NCBI RefSeq assembly: GCF_000764305.2
Contig: NW_025938997.1
Location: forward strand, 124,001-188,000
Length of the DNA stretch: 64,000 bases
Direction: 5' to 3'
From: Hyalella azteca
Taxonomy: Eukaryota > Arthropoda > Malacostraca > Amphipoda > Hyalellidae
Shown: in pieces, positions 21,710-33,000 of the stretch
Numbering within the stretch: the stretch's first letter is position 1
Layout: every line of letters begins with the position of its first letter
Notes under the pieces: generated by a model
Databases searched by the model: none
Seen by the model: the letters and a program-made list of their open reading frames with translations, nothing else
Told to the model about the DNA's origin: nothing
Position numbers and translations under genes: made by a program

Positions 21710-24700
21710 GTTAGACATTTGCTTGACAAGACATTTTGCGATCTTGCGAAATGAAGGCCCGCGTAGTTCGATGATCCAGCACACCGAAATGTTCCTCACA
21801 GCGACGTCCAGAATATGCACATGAAAGACATGTCTGTATTGATTTGTTTGCTTCTACTTTCGTTTGATATGAATGCATATTTATTCGAGTGTCTACTCTT
21901 CCATTTGATAAGGTATATTTTTGTTTGTGATGAAACGTTATCACTTGCCTTGTTATGGGTCAAATGCAGCTATAATGCATGAACATTTAGTAACGTGTTA
22001 CTTAAGTTAAGGTCAGTGTTTATCCTAAGTGTGAACATGAGTAATTCGTGTCGTAATTAATATATTAGGAATTGCCCAAGTGCTACGTGACCGAGCAATA
22101 GCAAGTGCAATAACCGAGCTCTAGTATTGACTGTTACGCTACATAATTGCTAGTATTAGGTTTGTGTGTAGGAGTGTATGTGTACTTTAGTCCAATAATG
22201 TATAGATCGTCACTCTTGGTAGACGAATGAATTATCATAATTTATCAATTTCTTGCGTTCAAATTCTTCACGCCGCAGGGCTATGGCCACCTCAGTTGTG
22301 TGTAAATTGAGCCGGAGATGGTCGCCGCTGGTCAACCCATTTTTGTTACATCGGGTGCTACTTTTTTTATAATGTTCCTTGAAAAATACATCAATAAGAT
22401 TATGGTTTCTGTTTCTTAGATGATTCGTTTATTGTAAGTTTTTTGGCTATCACAAATTCTGGGGTAATCGCAAAGTTCTCCGATAATCACAATTCTTTGA
22501 TGACAACAAATTTTTTATGGTCGCAAGTTCTTTGTCAATTGTTTGTGAAGTTTTGAAAGCCCCATACATGGTGCTGAGTTGTCACAATTGCATTGAAGAT
22601 AAACTAACATTTCCACATTACCCAAATCGCCTCTGGTGCGCGGGAAAACCTACTAGTGTTTCTTCGTATAGAAGGGATACGAACATTCCAAATAAGCTCC
22701 GTGAAAAGTTTTGCATCTCACCCCAATCACTATATATAGTCGCAATTCAACAAATCGCCGTCGATGTTTTATCCTCAGTGGACATGACGGGGTCCAAGCA
22801 AAACAACAGTTAATTCATTCATTTGTCTTGGACGTTTCTCAGTTCTCGATTAGGTGATCGAACGTTGATTCTAAGGAGATAATAATCCTTGGTCAGGGGG
22901 ACCTATTTATCGTTCTAAGTACCAAGATTGGAGTGTGAGTTGAAAGTTTTTTCTCGGCTTCCTGTGCACGTTTTGGTCGTGACCGGGTTCAGCGATTTGT
23001 GGGGTGTGAAACGCCAGCAAGCTGTAACTACTCTAGAATTTGCAATAGGATAGATTTTTAAAATTCACCGCCGACGCCACTTTTAATGTAATATGACAAG
23101 TAAACATATCGCGGCGTAGGCGAGACGAGTGACAGTTGAACGATCCTACATTGTGTAAAGCTCTGATGGCGTGGCACCCGAGGCGATGAGGGCTGACCTC
23201 GCGTTATTTCTGTTGAAGTTATTATGTTCCCGACATAATCGTTACAAACTTTAATTTCTATAGCTTTTAAGAATAATATTGATTAGCTTGACTTGAAGAT
23301 GTTCGTATTGACTTGAAGATGTTTTCGTGATAGGTGCTGAGGCAGCAGCCGCCGCTATAGTGATAATACCAAAGATACTCTCGTCTCTAGTTCTTGCGTC
23401 GAATTTACCTATATTATCTTCATGATTTATGCTCATTGAATTTACCTATATTATGTTCATGATTTATTCTCATTGAATATACCTATAATTATGTTCATGA
23501 TTTATGTATTTTGTTCTTATATCTTCGTTGTATTTGACAACTGTTTGTTCAGGATAAATGTTTATTGAATTCATTTATATTCTCACTAAATGTAACAACA
23601 CGTAGTTAGTGTTCTGTGCAAATTGATTTATCAATGTTATGTTAAGGTTTCACATTCATTGAATACCGTTGCCCAGCGTACATAGTTTCTTCTGTTACCT
23701 GTTGTCTCAGGAGTGGGTGAGAGACATGACAACATCCTGTTACATTCTGTAGCCGCGCAGTTTGAGCCTCAGCTCTGGTTGTATTGAAGGTTAATTAATG
23801 TATATTGCGTATATAATATTACAGTGTGACAACATTACTCTAAGACATTCAAGAGTACATTATTGGCTCAGGTATTGCAAGCAACGCGCTCAGATTGAGG
23901 AACATTCCAAGTTTGATTTGCAGGTCTAAACAAACCTTAAGAATTTACTTATCGACTTTAGTTGAAATAATAGCCTGATAAGTGGCATCGATAAACAGTT
24001 TGACTCGTGACCACAACCTAGTACATTATTGGTCCGAAACTACGTGTGACGTCACACAGTGATTGCTTGACTGATGAACACAAAGATAATTTGCAATGGC
24101 CTTTATAGGCTCCACCAACACCATCTGCTCATCACCCCTCAACCCTCAACAGCTCATCACCCCTCAACCCACAACAGCTCATNGATCCTCTCAGTGTTCG
24201 GACGTTGTGGTGAGGGCGGGTGTAATGATGCTCTCAGTGTTCACTAGAAGGGAACAGTAATGCGCTGTTCAGGACCTCGCCAGTGTTCGGTGAGTTGTTC
24301 AGCGGACACACTGGTCTCCCCGCCGCATGCGCCGCCGTTTGTATTCAGGTTGTGCAATAAACGTACAAAGTAAAGCGAGTTTTATTACCCCACATAGTTA
24401 TTGTATTGGATAGTTAGTCTATTATATTCGCCTTACCACACATCTCACCCTATCAGAAGTTTAGGACCAGCGCATAGTCCTTCATTGAATCCTCTCATAT
24501 TTTACTCCTACCATTATCCCCAGAACTAAGGATTTTTCTCCTGAATAATCTACTCCATCCGCTTGTGGGAAGCTCTGCATCGCTCAGCCGAACCGCATCA
24601 CCAACTCAGGCTACTGAGCGTGCGGTTAAATGTGATAATAATGCGAATTCTGTATAAATAATTATGTACTGTGCAGTGATGATAAAATGTAATGTGAACA

Positions 24701-25055
24701 TATTAGATACCTAGACATTCGTTATTTTTACCTGATGCGGGTGCATCGAGTTGGTATTAGATTATTATTTTTAAATAGCTGTTTGGAGTGCTAGCGAACG
24801 CTGCGTTAATCAAGATCTAATTAACGTCAGTATTTGGATAATTAAGGCGAGCGACCTAACTGCGCCAGCGCCTTAAGATAATTAGGAATAGAAGAAGATG
24901 AAATGAAATTAATATGATAAGTTCTCCTAAAGGTGTATATATTTTAGATGGTAGGAATATTGATTCGAGACGACGGAACTGCAAATATCATTTGTTGCGT
25001 TCCGGGCAAATCTCTGCTGCGCTGCGACGCTGTCTGCGTACGTAGATCTGGAGCA
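21710..25055. other. Intergenic
   Basis: No gene supported. Minor features are a 27-bp unit repeated about 2.5 times at 24118-24182 (core CTCATCACCCCTCAAC), ending at a single N (24183), and repeated TTTACCTATATTATNTTCATGA words at 23400-23500. Several AATAAA hexamers (for example near 24355) have no matched gene. Confidence 0.6.
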
Positions 25056-25438
25056 TTTGTTGACAGGAGCATTGTTGACAGGTGTATTGTAGTTGACAGG
25101 AGCATTGTTGTTGACAGGTGTATTGTAGTTGACAGGAGCATTATTGTTGACAGGAGCATTGTTGATGCTCCTGTCAACAATAATGCTCCTGTCAACAACA
25201 ATGCTCCTGTCAACAATAATGCTTCTGTCAACAATAATGCTCCTGTCAAGAATAATGCTCCTGTCAACAACAATGCTACTGTCAACAACAATGCTCCTGT
25301 CAACAACAATGCTCCTGTCAACAACAATGCTCCTGTCAACTACAATGCTCCTGTCAACTACAATGCTCCTGTCAACTACAATGCTCCTGTCAACTACAAT
25401 GCTCCTGTCAACTACAATGCTCCTGTCAACAACAATGT
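25056..25438. repeat. Minisatellite with an internal orientation switch (hairpin)
   Basis: An 18-bp unit (GACAGGAGCATTGTTGTT and variants) runs for about 105 bp, then flips at 25160-25164 and continues as its reverse complement (ATGCTCCTGTCAACAACA) for about 15 copies to 25438. The two halves form a perfect inverted repeat at the switch (GAGCAT-loop-ATGCTC). Long frames on both strands here are produced by the 18-bp unit. Confidence 0.95.
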
Positions 25439-26306
25439 TCACCTAAATTACTCCAGATAACTGACCCATGTAACTAAACTCATGTCACTAGACTCACAAC
25501 TGACCGACGGCATTTGACTCACGCCATGTGTCTCACAACGCGTGACCTGGGAATCACGACTAAACAAAATGGTAAATACAATCGATAAACTTTCAATCCG
25601 ATAATTAATGATCCAGTGTATATAATGAGAGATAACGAGGACACTACTGATCACTTGGAAATATTTGGGTTTATAAAGCTGATTTTCTATTGAAGGTATG
25701 GCGACCGATGATAGTAGCGGGTCAACAGACTTACACTTAGATTAAAATTATTATACGAACCTGAACAGCTGTAATGTTCGATAACAATCCGTCATTCTAT
25801 CAATCTCTTTTGTTCATACAAAACAAAGGACGTCTCGACCTAATGCGTGTCATCCTTGTCTTTGCTTTCTTCAATCGAAGCTCAGAAAGTGAGTTGTCTA
25901 GAAATGATCAACAGAGATGTATTTACTGAAGAACTTCAGCACGAATTAGAAATAAATAAAAGCTATTTTATTTGTTTCTAGGCACGATTATGGTTAATGA
26001 ATAATCCAAAGAGATTTAAGAACTGACTGGAACTCATCTTCCCTGTTAGCAGCATTCTGTACCAATGCCACAGCATCCACTCGTACCACCAGTTGTCGTG
26101 TAAATCGCTGTGAATTTTTTCATCATTTTCACGTTTCTTCAGAGAACTCCAAAAATGAAGTGCGTGTTTTCCATGCACAAGCCAACACGTTCGACGACGC
26201 GGCCTTCAAAGCAACCACATTGCGGAACAAATGCAGCGCTGACGCCAAGTTCCCTAGCCGCGTACCCAACGTGCAAGAACTTCACCATGAAATATTTGAA
26301 CACATA
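25439..26306. other. Intergenic, nothing recognised
   Basis: A few short repeats of CTCAC/TGAC words near 25460-25550; no supported gene. Confidence 0.55.
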
Positions 26307-27005
26307 GGCGCCTGTACACGGGGACAGTACAGGTCGCCAGTTCATCCGCCGCTTGAACTGTCCACGCTACTGTCCTCGTGTGTAGGGGTTCAGCAGCTTC
26401 GATCAGAAGCATGTGCCCGACACGAGGCTGAGAGGGACAACGATGTGTTGTTTTCTTCGCTGGAGAAGCGGCCAGTCGAGCTAATTCAGCCATGGTGAGA
26501 GCATCTGTGTCGCTCTTGTGAAGTATCTTGGGTCAAGTGAATCATGTCTTGTTCGAACGATAATGGTTCTACTAAGAACCCAACAGAGTGGAGTTTAGAC
26601 AATATTCAATTGTTCTTTGATATTTTCCAAAAATATGAATTAATCTGGAATGTTGACCATGCTGGTTACTCCTACAAAATGAAGAAGATTTTGAAACCGA
26701 GAGAAGACCTTATTAATCAGGGTTTAGTTGTTCCCGACGCTGCATTTTTAAGGGCTAGAAGAAAGAGTACAAATACAACGTACAGACTAGAGTTGTTGAT
26801 GACCTCGTGACCCCGCTACCCATTTTCACAGACCTCACTCGACGGCTGCTAACGACGCACTGGTGGACGCGAACGAGAAGATATCGCCACCTTATACTGT
26901 CCTCGTGTACAGGCTTACTTGCCGGATAGTCACCAAGCAGCCGACACTTACCAGATCTACTTGCCGCCTGCACACCTGCACTGTCCCCGTTTACAAGCAA
27001 GCACC
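26307..27005 (+). mobile_element. Inverted-repeat element carrying a MADF-like frame (tentative Harbinger)
   Basis: The ends contain an inverted pair TGTACACGGGGACAGTACAG (26311-26331) and, on the right, the inverse of TGTAAACGGGGACAGTGCAG (26974-26994). Additional copies of the CTGTCCTCGTGT word lie at 26371 and 26895. Flanking bases are ATA and TTA, so a clean 3-bp duplication is not shown. The MADF-like interior parallels the element at 18081-18676. Confidence 0.4.
26544..26810 (+). CDS. MADF-like DNA-binding protein fragment of the element
   Basis: 88 codons from ATG 26544. The segment WSLDNIQLFFDIFQKYELIW followed by NVDHAGYSYKMKK has the layout of a MADF domain (short helix, LW, then K/Y-rich part). 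It contains no other domain, and the rest of the protein may be spliced or lost. It lies inside the inverted-repeat element, so it is more likely transposon-borne than a host gene. Confidence 0.35.
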   Translation: MSCSNDNGSTKNPTEWSLDNIQLFFDIFQKYELIWNVDHAGYSYKMKKILKPREDLINQGLVVPDAAFLRARRKSTNTTYRLELLMTS

Positions 27006-28290
27006 TTAATTGAAAATATTTTCGTGCTTACTCACTTCATCAACCTACTTCATATTTCTACCATTATAAATCTTGCATATACTCCACAGTAGAAATTAAA
27101 AAAACCGATCAATAGCCGTGAATATTTCGTTCGTTGAAAAAATATCAAAAGAAATCCTGACAATAATAACCACGGCAACAAAAAAAGATCATCATCGCCA
27201 TGGATATCTTAACCGACTGTCCCATATTCCAGGCGAGCCTCTTCTTCCTGTGTCTTCTTACTGTAGTTCTTCAATAAGGAGGCGGCATAGAACATTCACC
27301 TGAGCAAGTATAAGTGAACCTCTCCTCTCTGATTGCGCACCAAATTCTCGTACTTATCGCCAGCATAAATGCTTCCAAGAAGTACTCCCATTAATGTTAT
27401 TTTGCACTGTGTCAGTCAGGCAAAAAATTACTAGAAACGAGATTAACCGAACGTCAGAATTAACATACCTTATGATCACTGTAAATAATCCTGGATTGAT
27501 TTCTTATAGGTTCGTAGGGTACAGTATAGAAGACACGGTTTCGGAGTTTGTTACTTATTTACCAGTTTTTGAAACAATACAAAAACTAAAATGAGGAACA
27601 AATTTCAATGATGACTTACTTCGTATTCCAACTATAAGTAAATCATGAATCATATATAAACAATTATCAACGAGTTCTCATCAAATAACTGGAGCTATGG
27701 CGTAAATAAATCTCAGCTGACAGACGACTATTAAATGAATTGGCGAATATACATGAAAGCTTTTGCTCTAGAGTAGTCGGCCTAAATGAAATGAGGATGC
27801 TTTTAACAATCACCTTCATTATCAACGTTCTTGCCCTATATCGAACCGATTTACTGGATGTATCCTACACTATATTATCTAATTTCGAATATAATTCAAA
27901 GAATCATATCGATGAATGTTTAAAGAATGTTGTCGATTCTTCAGTTCGTTAATTTCAGTAAAATTAAACTGCATTTCGGGCATTATTAATCGTTTTCTAA
28001 CAAATTAATTGGACAAAACGTAAGCAGACGATCCTGAAGCGCAATATTAAATCATTCAAAAGAGCACAGCTTCTTTATTGAAGGATTATTTTTATTTGTG
28101 ATAATGTATAACGGTACCGCATTTTGACGAAAACATTGACTGCTGATTTTCGAATTTAAATATAGCCAGTGAATCAATTATCAGAATGCAGCATATGGGA
28201 ATTTTGTCCAGTAGCGCGTCTGTTGGTGGAAATTTCGCACGCCATTAGCCAGGTTACCGCCAGGTGGCGGCCGTCGGTCGGCATGTGCTT
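27006..28290. other. AT-rich intergenic
   Basis: No supported gene; only short frames without recognisable motifs. Confidence 0.6.
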
Positions 28291-28322
28291 GATATAAGCC
28301 TCTGCACCTGCTGTCACAGGCG
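28291..28322 (+). promoter_or_regulatory. Candidate core promoter upstream of the phosphatase gene
   Basis: GATATAAGC with TATAA at 28293-28297, and an initiator-like TCACAG about 23 bases later, in a local GC-rich island (28200-28380). It is the best promoter candidate before the alkaline phosphatase start, 1.65 kb upstream of the ATG. It would require a 5' UTR intron, which an acceptor at 29948 would allow. Confidence 0.35.
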
Positions 28323-29940
28323 ACACATTTGACAGTGACTCTATCGTGGAGGTTTTATTCTAGCGCTTCAAAATTCTTTCAAGTTTCGTACGCCTGAGAA
28401 TGCTAGTTCTTAGAAAAAAATAAACGTAAATCGCGCCACAAAGATGTCCATTGATGATACGGGATTGTACACAATTGTAGGCGTACACAATTTTTTCTGT
28501 TCATACACGACCCCTCACTCTTGAATCTCGTTGGGCGATTGTTAATAAGTTTGTGTTCATTAACCTGAATGAAACTTCAACCAAGTTTCATCATAACTTT
28601 CCACGCACTGAAGCTTCTCGTGGATTTAAAAAGGACGGAGATGACAGTTTTAAAATGAAAGGAAACTCTGTAATTAAAATCAGTGTCAATTTGTGAATCA
28701 GCTTGAATCAAATTCTATGCTGGCGAACATTCGATCAGCTTCTTCTCAATCGTAGAGTTAACATTCAACTTCAATTGCAATATTCTTTACATCATTGTGC
28801 GCGGCGTGGTATGGATCCTATCGTTTATCAGTGTGGAATTAATAAGTTTTTAGGAGCAAAGTTTGCATTTTTTTAAGGTAATGCAGTTTAGCCATGTTAC
28901 AGTACAGTCAACCTTACAATCGACCTAAATTCTTTTATGTATGTGAACATGATAAACAGGCTGTCGTACATGATCAACCGTGTACGACAGCCAAAATAAA
29001 TAGAGAACATTCAAACTGTTATCTGCTTACAGCGCGTTGCGTTTGGTCTGACCGCTTTATCAAACCAGCTGCTAGGTTCAGTTCGGGCCCGCGGGTGACC
29101 TCGGACTTTTCTGTATTATCAAGCCGCTTGACTGATAAAATTACCCCACAGCTAATAATAAATAATGATTCCATGTATAGATTATATAAAAAAAACTTAA
29201 CCATCCGCTACACAAATAAACCCCTTATGAATTATATTTGCATAGAAGATAAATTACACTGAATGATCCACGGTAACCAAAACTTGGTAGGGATTAATTA
29301 ATGAGTCTAAAATGTTTGAAAAAAAAAGAATTCGAAACATTAAACTCATCATGAAAAGCTTGTTCATATTTATTACTAAAAAATGTGAAACTCGAGTACA
29401 GTTTGCGATTATTCTATTCCGTTTAATTTTCAAGGTCCGACTTCTACCATAAAATATTTGAATGCACCATCTTGTGAGAGCTGCGGGGATTCAAGATGTG
29501 CTGAACAGCGAGAAGAGTACAGTAAGTGCGTGCAATCCAGGGGCCATACTTTCAAAATTCGCTAAGTGAACGTAAGTACTTACGCTCTATTTTCTTGTCT
29601 ATGATTGGTGGATTTTGCTGTAAAGGCCGTCAATTATTGGCTGATGAACTTACGATCTCTTAACTTTTTTGAAAGTATAGGTCCAGGAGCTTAAGTAGGC
29701 GGTAATATTGAGGCGCAGCAACGTACTGGAGAGACGCATCGTGCTGGTCAAGGCGATCAAACACGAGCGATCATAACTATACACGGTAAACTACCTTCCT
29801 TCCAAAAGTTCATTCAATGGGTGAGGCACTCTTCAAATATGTGTAATATTTACTTATTAGGATAAATAATTGCCATATCAAAATTAAATGTAATGACATA
29901 TCAGGCTGCCCGATTATTATTTTCGCAGGCAGTATTAGTT
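28323..29940. other. Probable 5' UTR intron or upstream region of the phosphatase gene
   Basis: AT-rich, no coding frames supported. A small inverted repeat of TCGTACATGATC/GATCAACCGTGTACGA type lies around 28960-28990, and a pair of related words (CGTAAGTACTTACG) at 29570-29585. Confidence 0.45.
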
Positions 29941-29950
29941 TCCCGCAGAC

Positions 29951-30080
29951 ATGATGATCGCGAGAAGAACGATACTAGTGCTCGCGGTAGCCTTTCTGGG
30001 GACTTTGGTCGAGTCCACGTACCACTCGCGGCCGCTGGTTCCCAGCAACGTCAAGGTCTTCCCCACAGCGCGGGCAGAAG
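29951..30080 (+). CDS. Alp: Alkaline phosphatase exon 1 (signal peptide)
   Basis: Starts [20 protein letters not shown], a short basic start and hydrophobic core typical of a signal peptide, then a mature N-terminus with [14 protein letters not shown]. The first of two adjacent ATGs is used here; the second (29954) is equally possible. Ends GAAG|gtgaga in phase 1. A cccgcag just before the ATG suggests an acceptor at 29948 for a 5' UTR exon. Confidence 0.88.
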
Positions 30081-33000
30081 GTGAGAGATACCAGGCAGGA
30101 CTTTTGCCATATTGTTTTGAGTTCATATCAATAATTCTATTTTCAAACGTTGGGTCAATATCAATATGTGAAGTCGAAAAAGAAACCTAATTAAAATTTT
30201 TTTACTCTCAAACTTGCCTGGATGATGGCACGTGTCAAGATATAATCGAAAATTCCATTTTCAATTAGTTTTAAGTAAAAATTATTCGTATTCACATTTG
30301 CTTTCTTGAAAATAGATGTGTATCAGCTTTCGATGCCACATAACTCTTGAACTTCTATGGTCGTAGAAGAAAATACAACCATACGGCACGCGCACGGTTC
30401 TCCTCAGGCACCAGTTGAGAGTCGGGAAGGAAATTCTGACCTGCCGCATATCTTGATTGTGTGGCCAAACAAACTGTGTTTGCTATTTTGACTTTATTTT
30501 TATCTTTATTCTATTGACGCACTTTGTGTGGCACCAATCTGTCGTCAGTGTCAATATTCCCTCCCGTGTGTTGTATGGGAACACATAAAAATTTACGGAA
30601 ATGCAGAAGACACATTTTCTCAACATAATGCCGAAGGATAAAACAGAAAAAAGGGAGTATTTAATCTGAGTCCAAATGATTACACTTCATCCCGCAGATC
30701 AAGCTTTTTGGTACGCCGAAGCGCAGAACGAAATTGCTCAGAGCCTCGCAAGGACCGAGAATAACAACGTTGCAAAGAATGTCATACTCTTCCTGGGGGA
30801 CGGCATGAGCGTGGCTACCATCACCGCTGGCAGGTGAGTTGCGAATATGTGAGGACGGCCCACGGTTAAATTTACATCCGCTTCCGATCTTCGTGTGAAT
30901 AGTCTGCGTCCGATCGACACAGACTATTGCATGTGCGGTCTGATCGCTCACATGCAATATAGTATGTGTCCGATCGACAAAGACTATTGCATGTGCGGTC
31001 TGATCTCTTTCACCAGAATAAATTCTCAACCCAATTTATTTTTTTAGGCGCGTAACGCGTCCAAATTAAATAGCCACTACTTGTGAAAAGGATTGGCTTT
31101 CAGTGCAGATGACAGAAGTGGAGAACAAGCGCATGGACTAAACCGACCTTGCTATGAGGCAGGGCACAGGTCCACCTGCCATTCTTGGGCAGGCACAGCT
31201 TTCTGCTATGAAGTGCACCTTTATCAACAGTCAGAATGTAACACGAACTACAACGCTTTAGATAACGCACGAAGCTCTGCTTATACGCTAAGAATAATCT
31301 ATCGCCTGATACTCTCTGGCAGTGCAGAAGGAAATCAATTCAGGAATGATGGATATTTTAGGCATGTCCCTCATGCCATTTAATTGATGTTACAACAAAG
31401 GCAGGAAAAAATACCATAGGTGCGCAATCATTTCATTACCTGTCGCTAAGATTTCGACGTAAGCGATTGGAGAAGAGATACCTGCCCAAAATTCACTGTG
31501 TCTATGAACGCGTGCTGCGGTGCCCACTGCCCACTTGAAATTCGTAGTCTGCACAGGAATCAGACCCCTCGGACATAGACACGCCGGCTGACTGGGATGA
31601 TTTCAAAATAACTTCGTGGGCTCGAACACTGCTCCGAATGTTGGTCATAAGTGATCGGCGTTCTAGTTTTGGAATTTGGTTAATGTTGTAACGTGTTAAT
31701 TTGTCGAATTGATAAAATTTCCTCATAAGCTATCTCGATGCAACAACTGCATGACGCCATTTTTTCTTCGACCTATCAGATGTTACACAGCTTACAAATA
31801 CGACACTGTTGACAGTTCGATTTAAATCACGATGTTTTTCCTTAGCAGCCATTACTACTGAAGGAAGAATTTGCTTGGATATGCAAATTTTCGTGTAAAT
31901 CGTCTTCATCGCGGCGTTGAGGACGGTTAAAACACCGGTTGAAACACTACCAATAATCTCTACTTACCACATAGTAGTCTTTGAGAAACTAATATAAAAT
32001 ATATCTTCAGCAGCAATCACTGATCACGCTTGTGAATTGAGTTAGTGTCAGGTAATGGAGTTACGATTCGTTTTCTGACAAGTTATATGTGAATAACATG
32101 TCAGAATTTAATTTCTTGCAGAATTTACAAAGGCCAACAGCTCGGCCAGAGCGGCGAAGAATACAAGCTCGTGTGGGAAGATTTCCCTGATCTTGCCATG
32201 ATCAAGGTGAGGGTCTCGTGCCGTCATGATCAAGGTGAGGGTCTGATGCCGTCGTGATCAAGGTGAGGGTCTGATGCCGTCGTGATCAAGGTGAGGGTCT
32301 GATGCCGTCGTGATCAAGGTGAGGGTCTGATGCCGTCGTGATATGCTTCCTTCCTTCAGTTCAACAACTTTCAGGATCGAGTTTATAAATACGTATATAA
32401 AAGTTTACTAATTGTTTAGGTCGAACGATACAATTTCGAAACAAATAATTTCACGTGCAATAGGTAGCAAATTATAAAATTTTACGATTTTATGTCATCA
32501 AATTAGTTGTTTGGAGTAATTTAAAATTTTCGTTCCTTTCTTGGCTAGTTATGTAATTACTTGACCCGTGTAGCTCTTCATCAGATTCAGTTTTCCTGAT
32601 TTTCAATTTCTTGCCGCCAGACGTACGATGTAGACAGGCAAGTGCCCGACAGTGCCTCAACCGCCACGGCTTACCTCTGCGGCGTTAAGTCCAATTATTA
32701 CACAACAGGTACGATATTTTGCTCTATTTTGTCATATTGCATGATCCTGCATACCATAAAATTTTGTTCAGCTATCATTATATGCGACCACACCAACCAT
32801 CTAATGAATAGCTGGTTTTCACACACTGCACCCCAACAATTTTTTATTAGCAATCGCGTTAAAATATAATGCATAAAATATAATGCATTCCGTAACTTCA
32901 CTCGTCATAATGTATCATTCATCTATTATATATGCCATTTCAAGTTGAGAAACGGCCGTTGTCTCTTAATGGTTATGCCTCAGGTACGATATCCTCCATG

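Noticed and set aside
24927..25460. Four overlapping open frames of 105-171 codons on both strands
   Set aside because: All are translations of the 18-bp minisatellite, whose period is a multiple of three.
30698..31029. Minus-strand frame over phosphatase exon 2
   Set aside because: Antisense of a conserved coding exon plus intron repeats.
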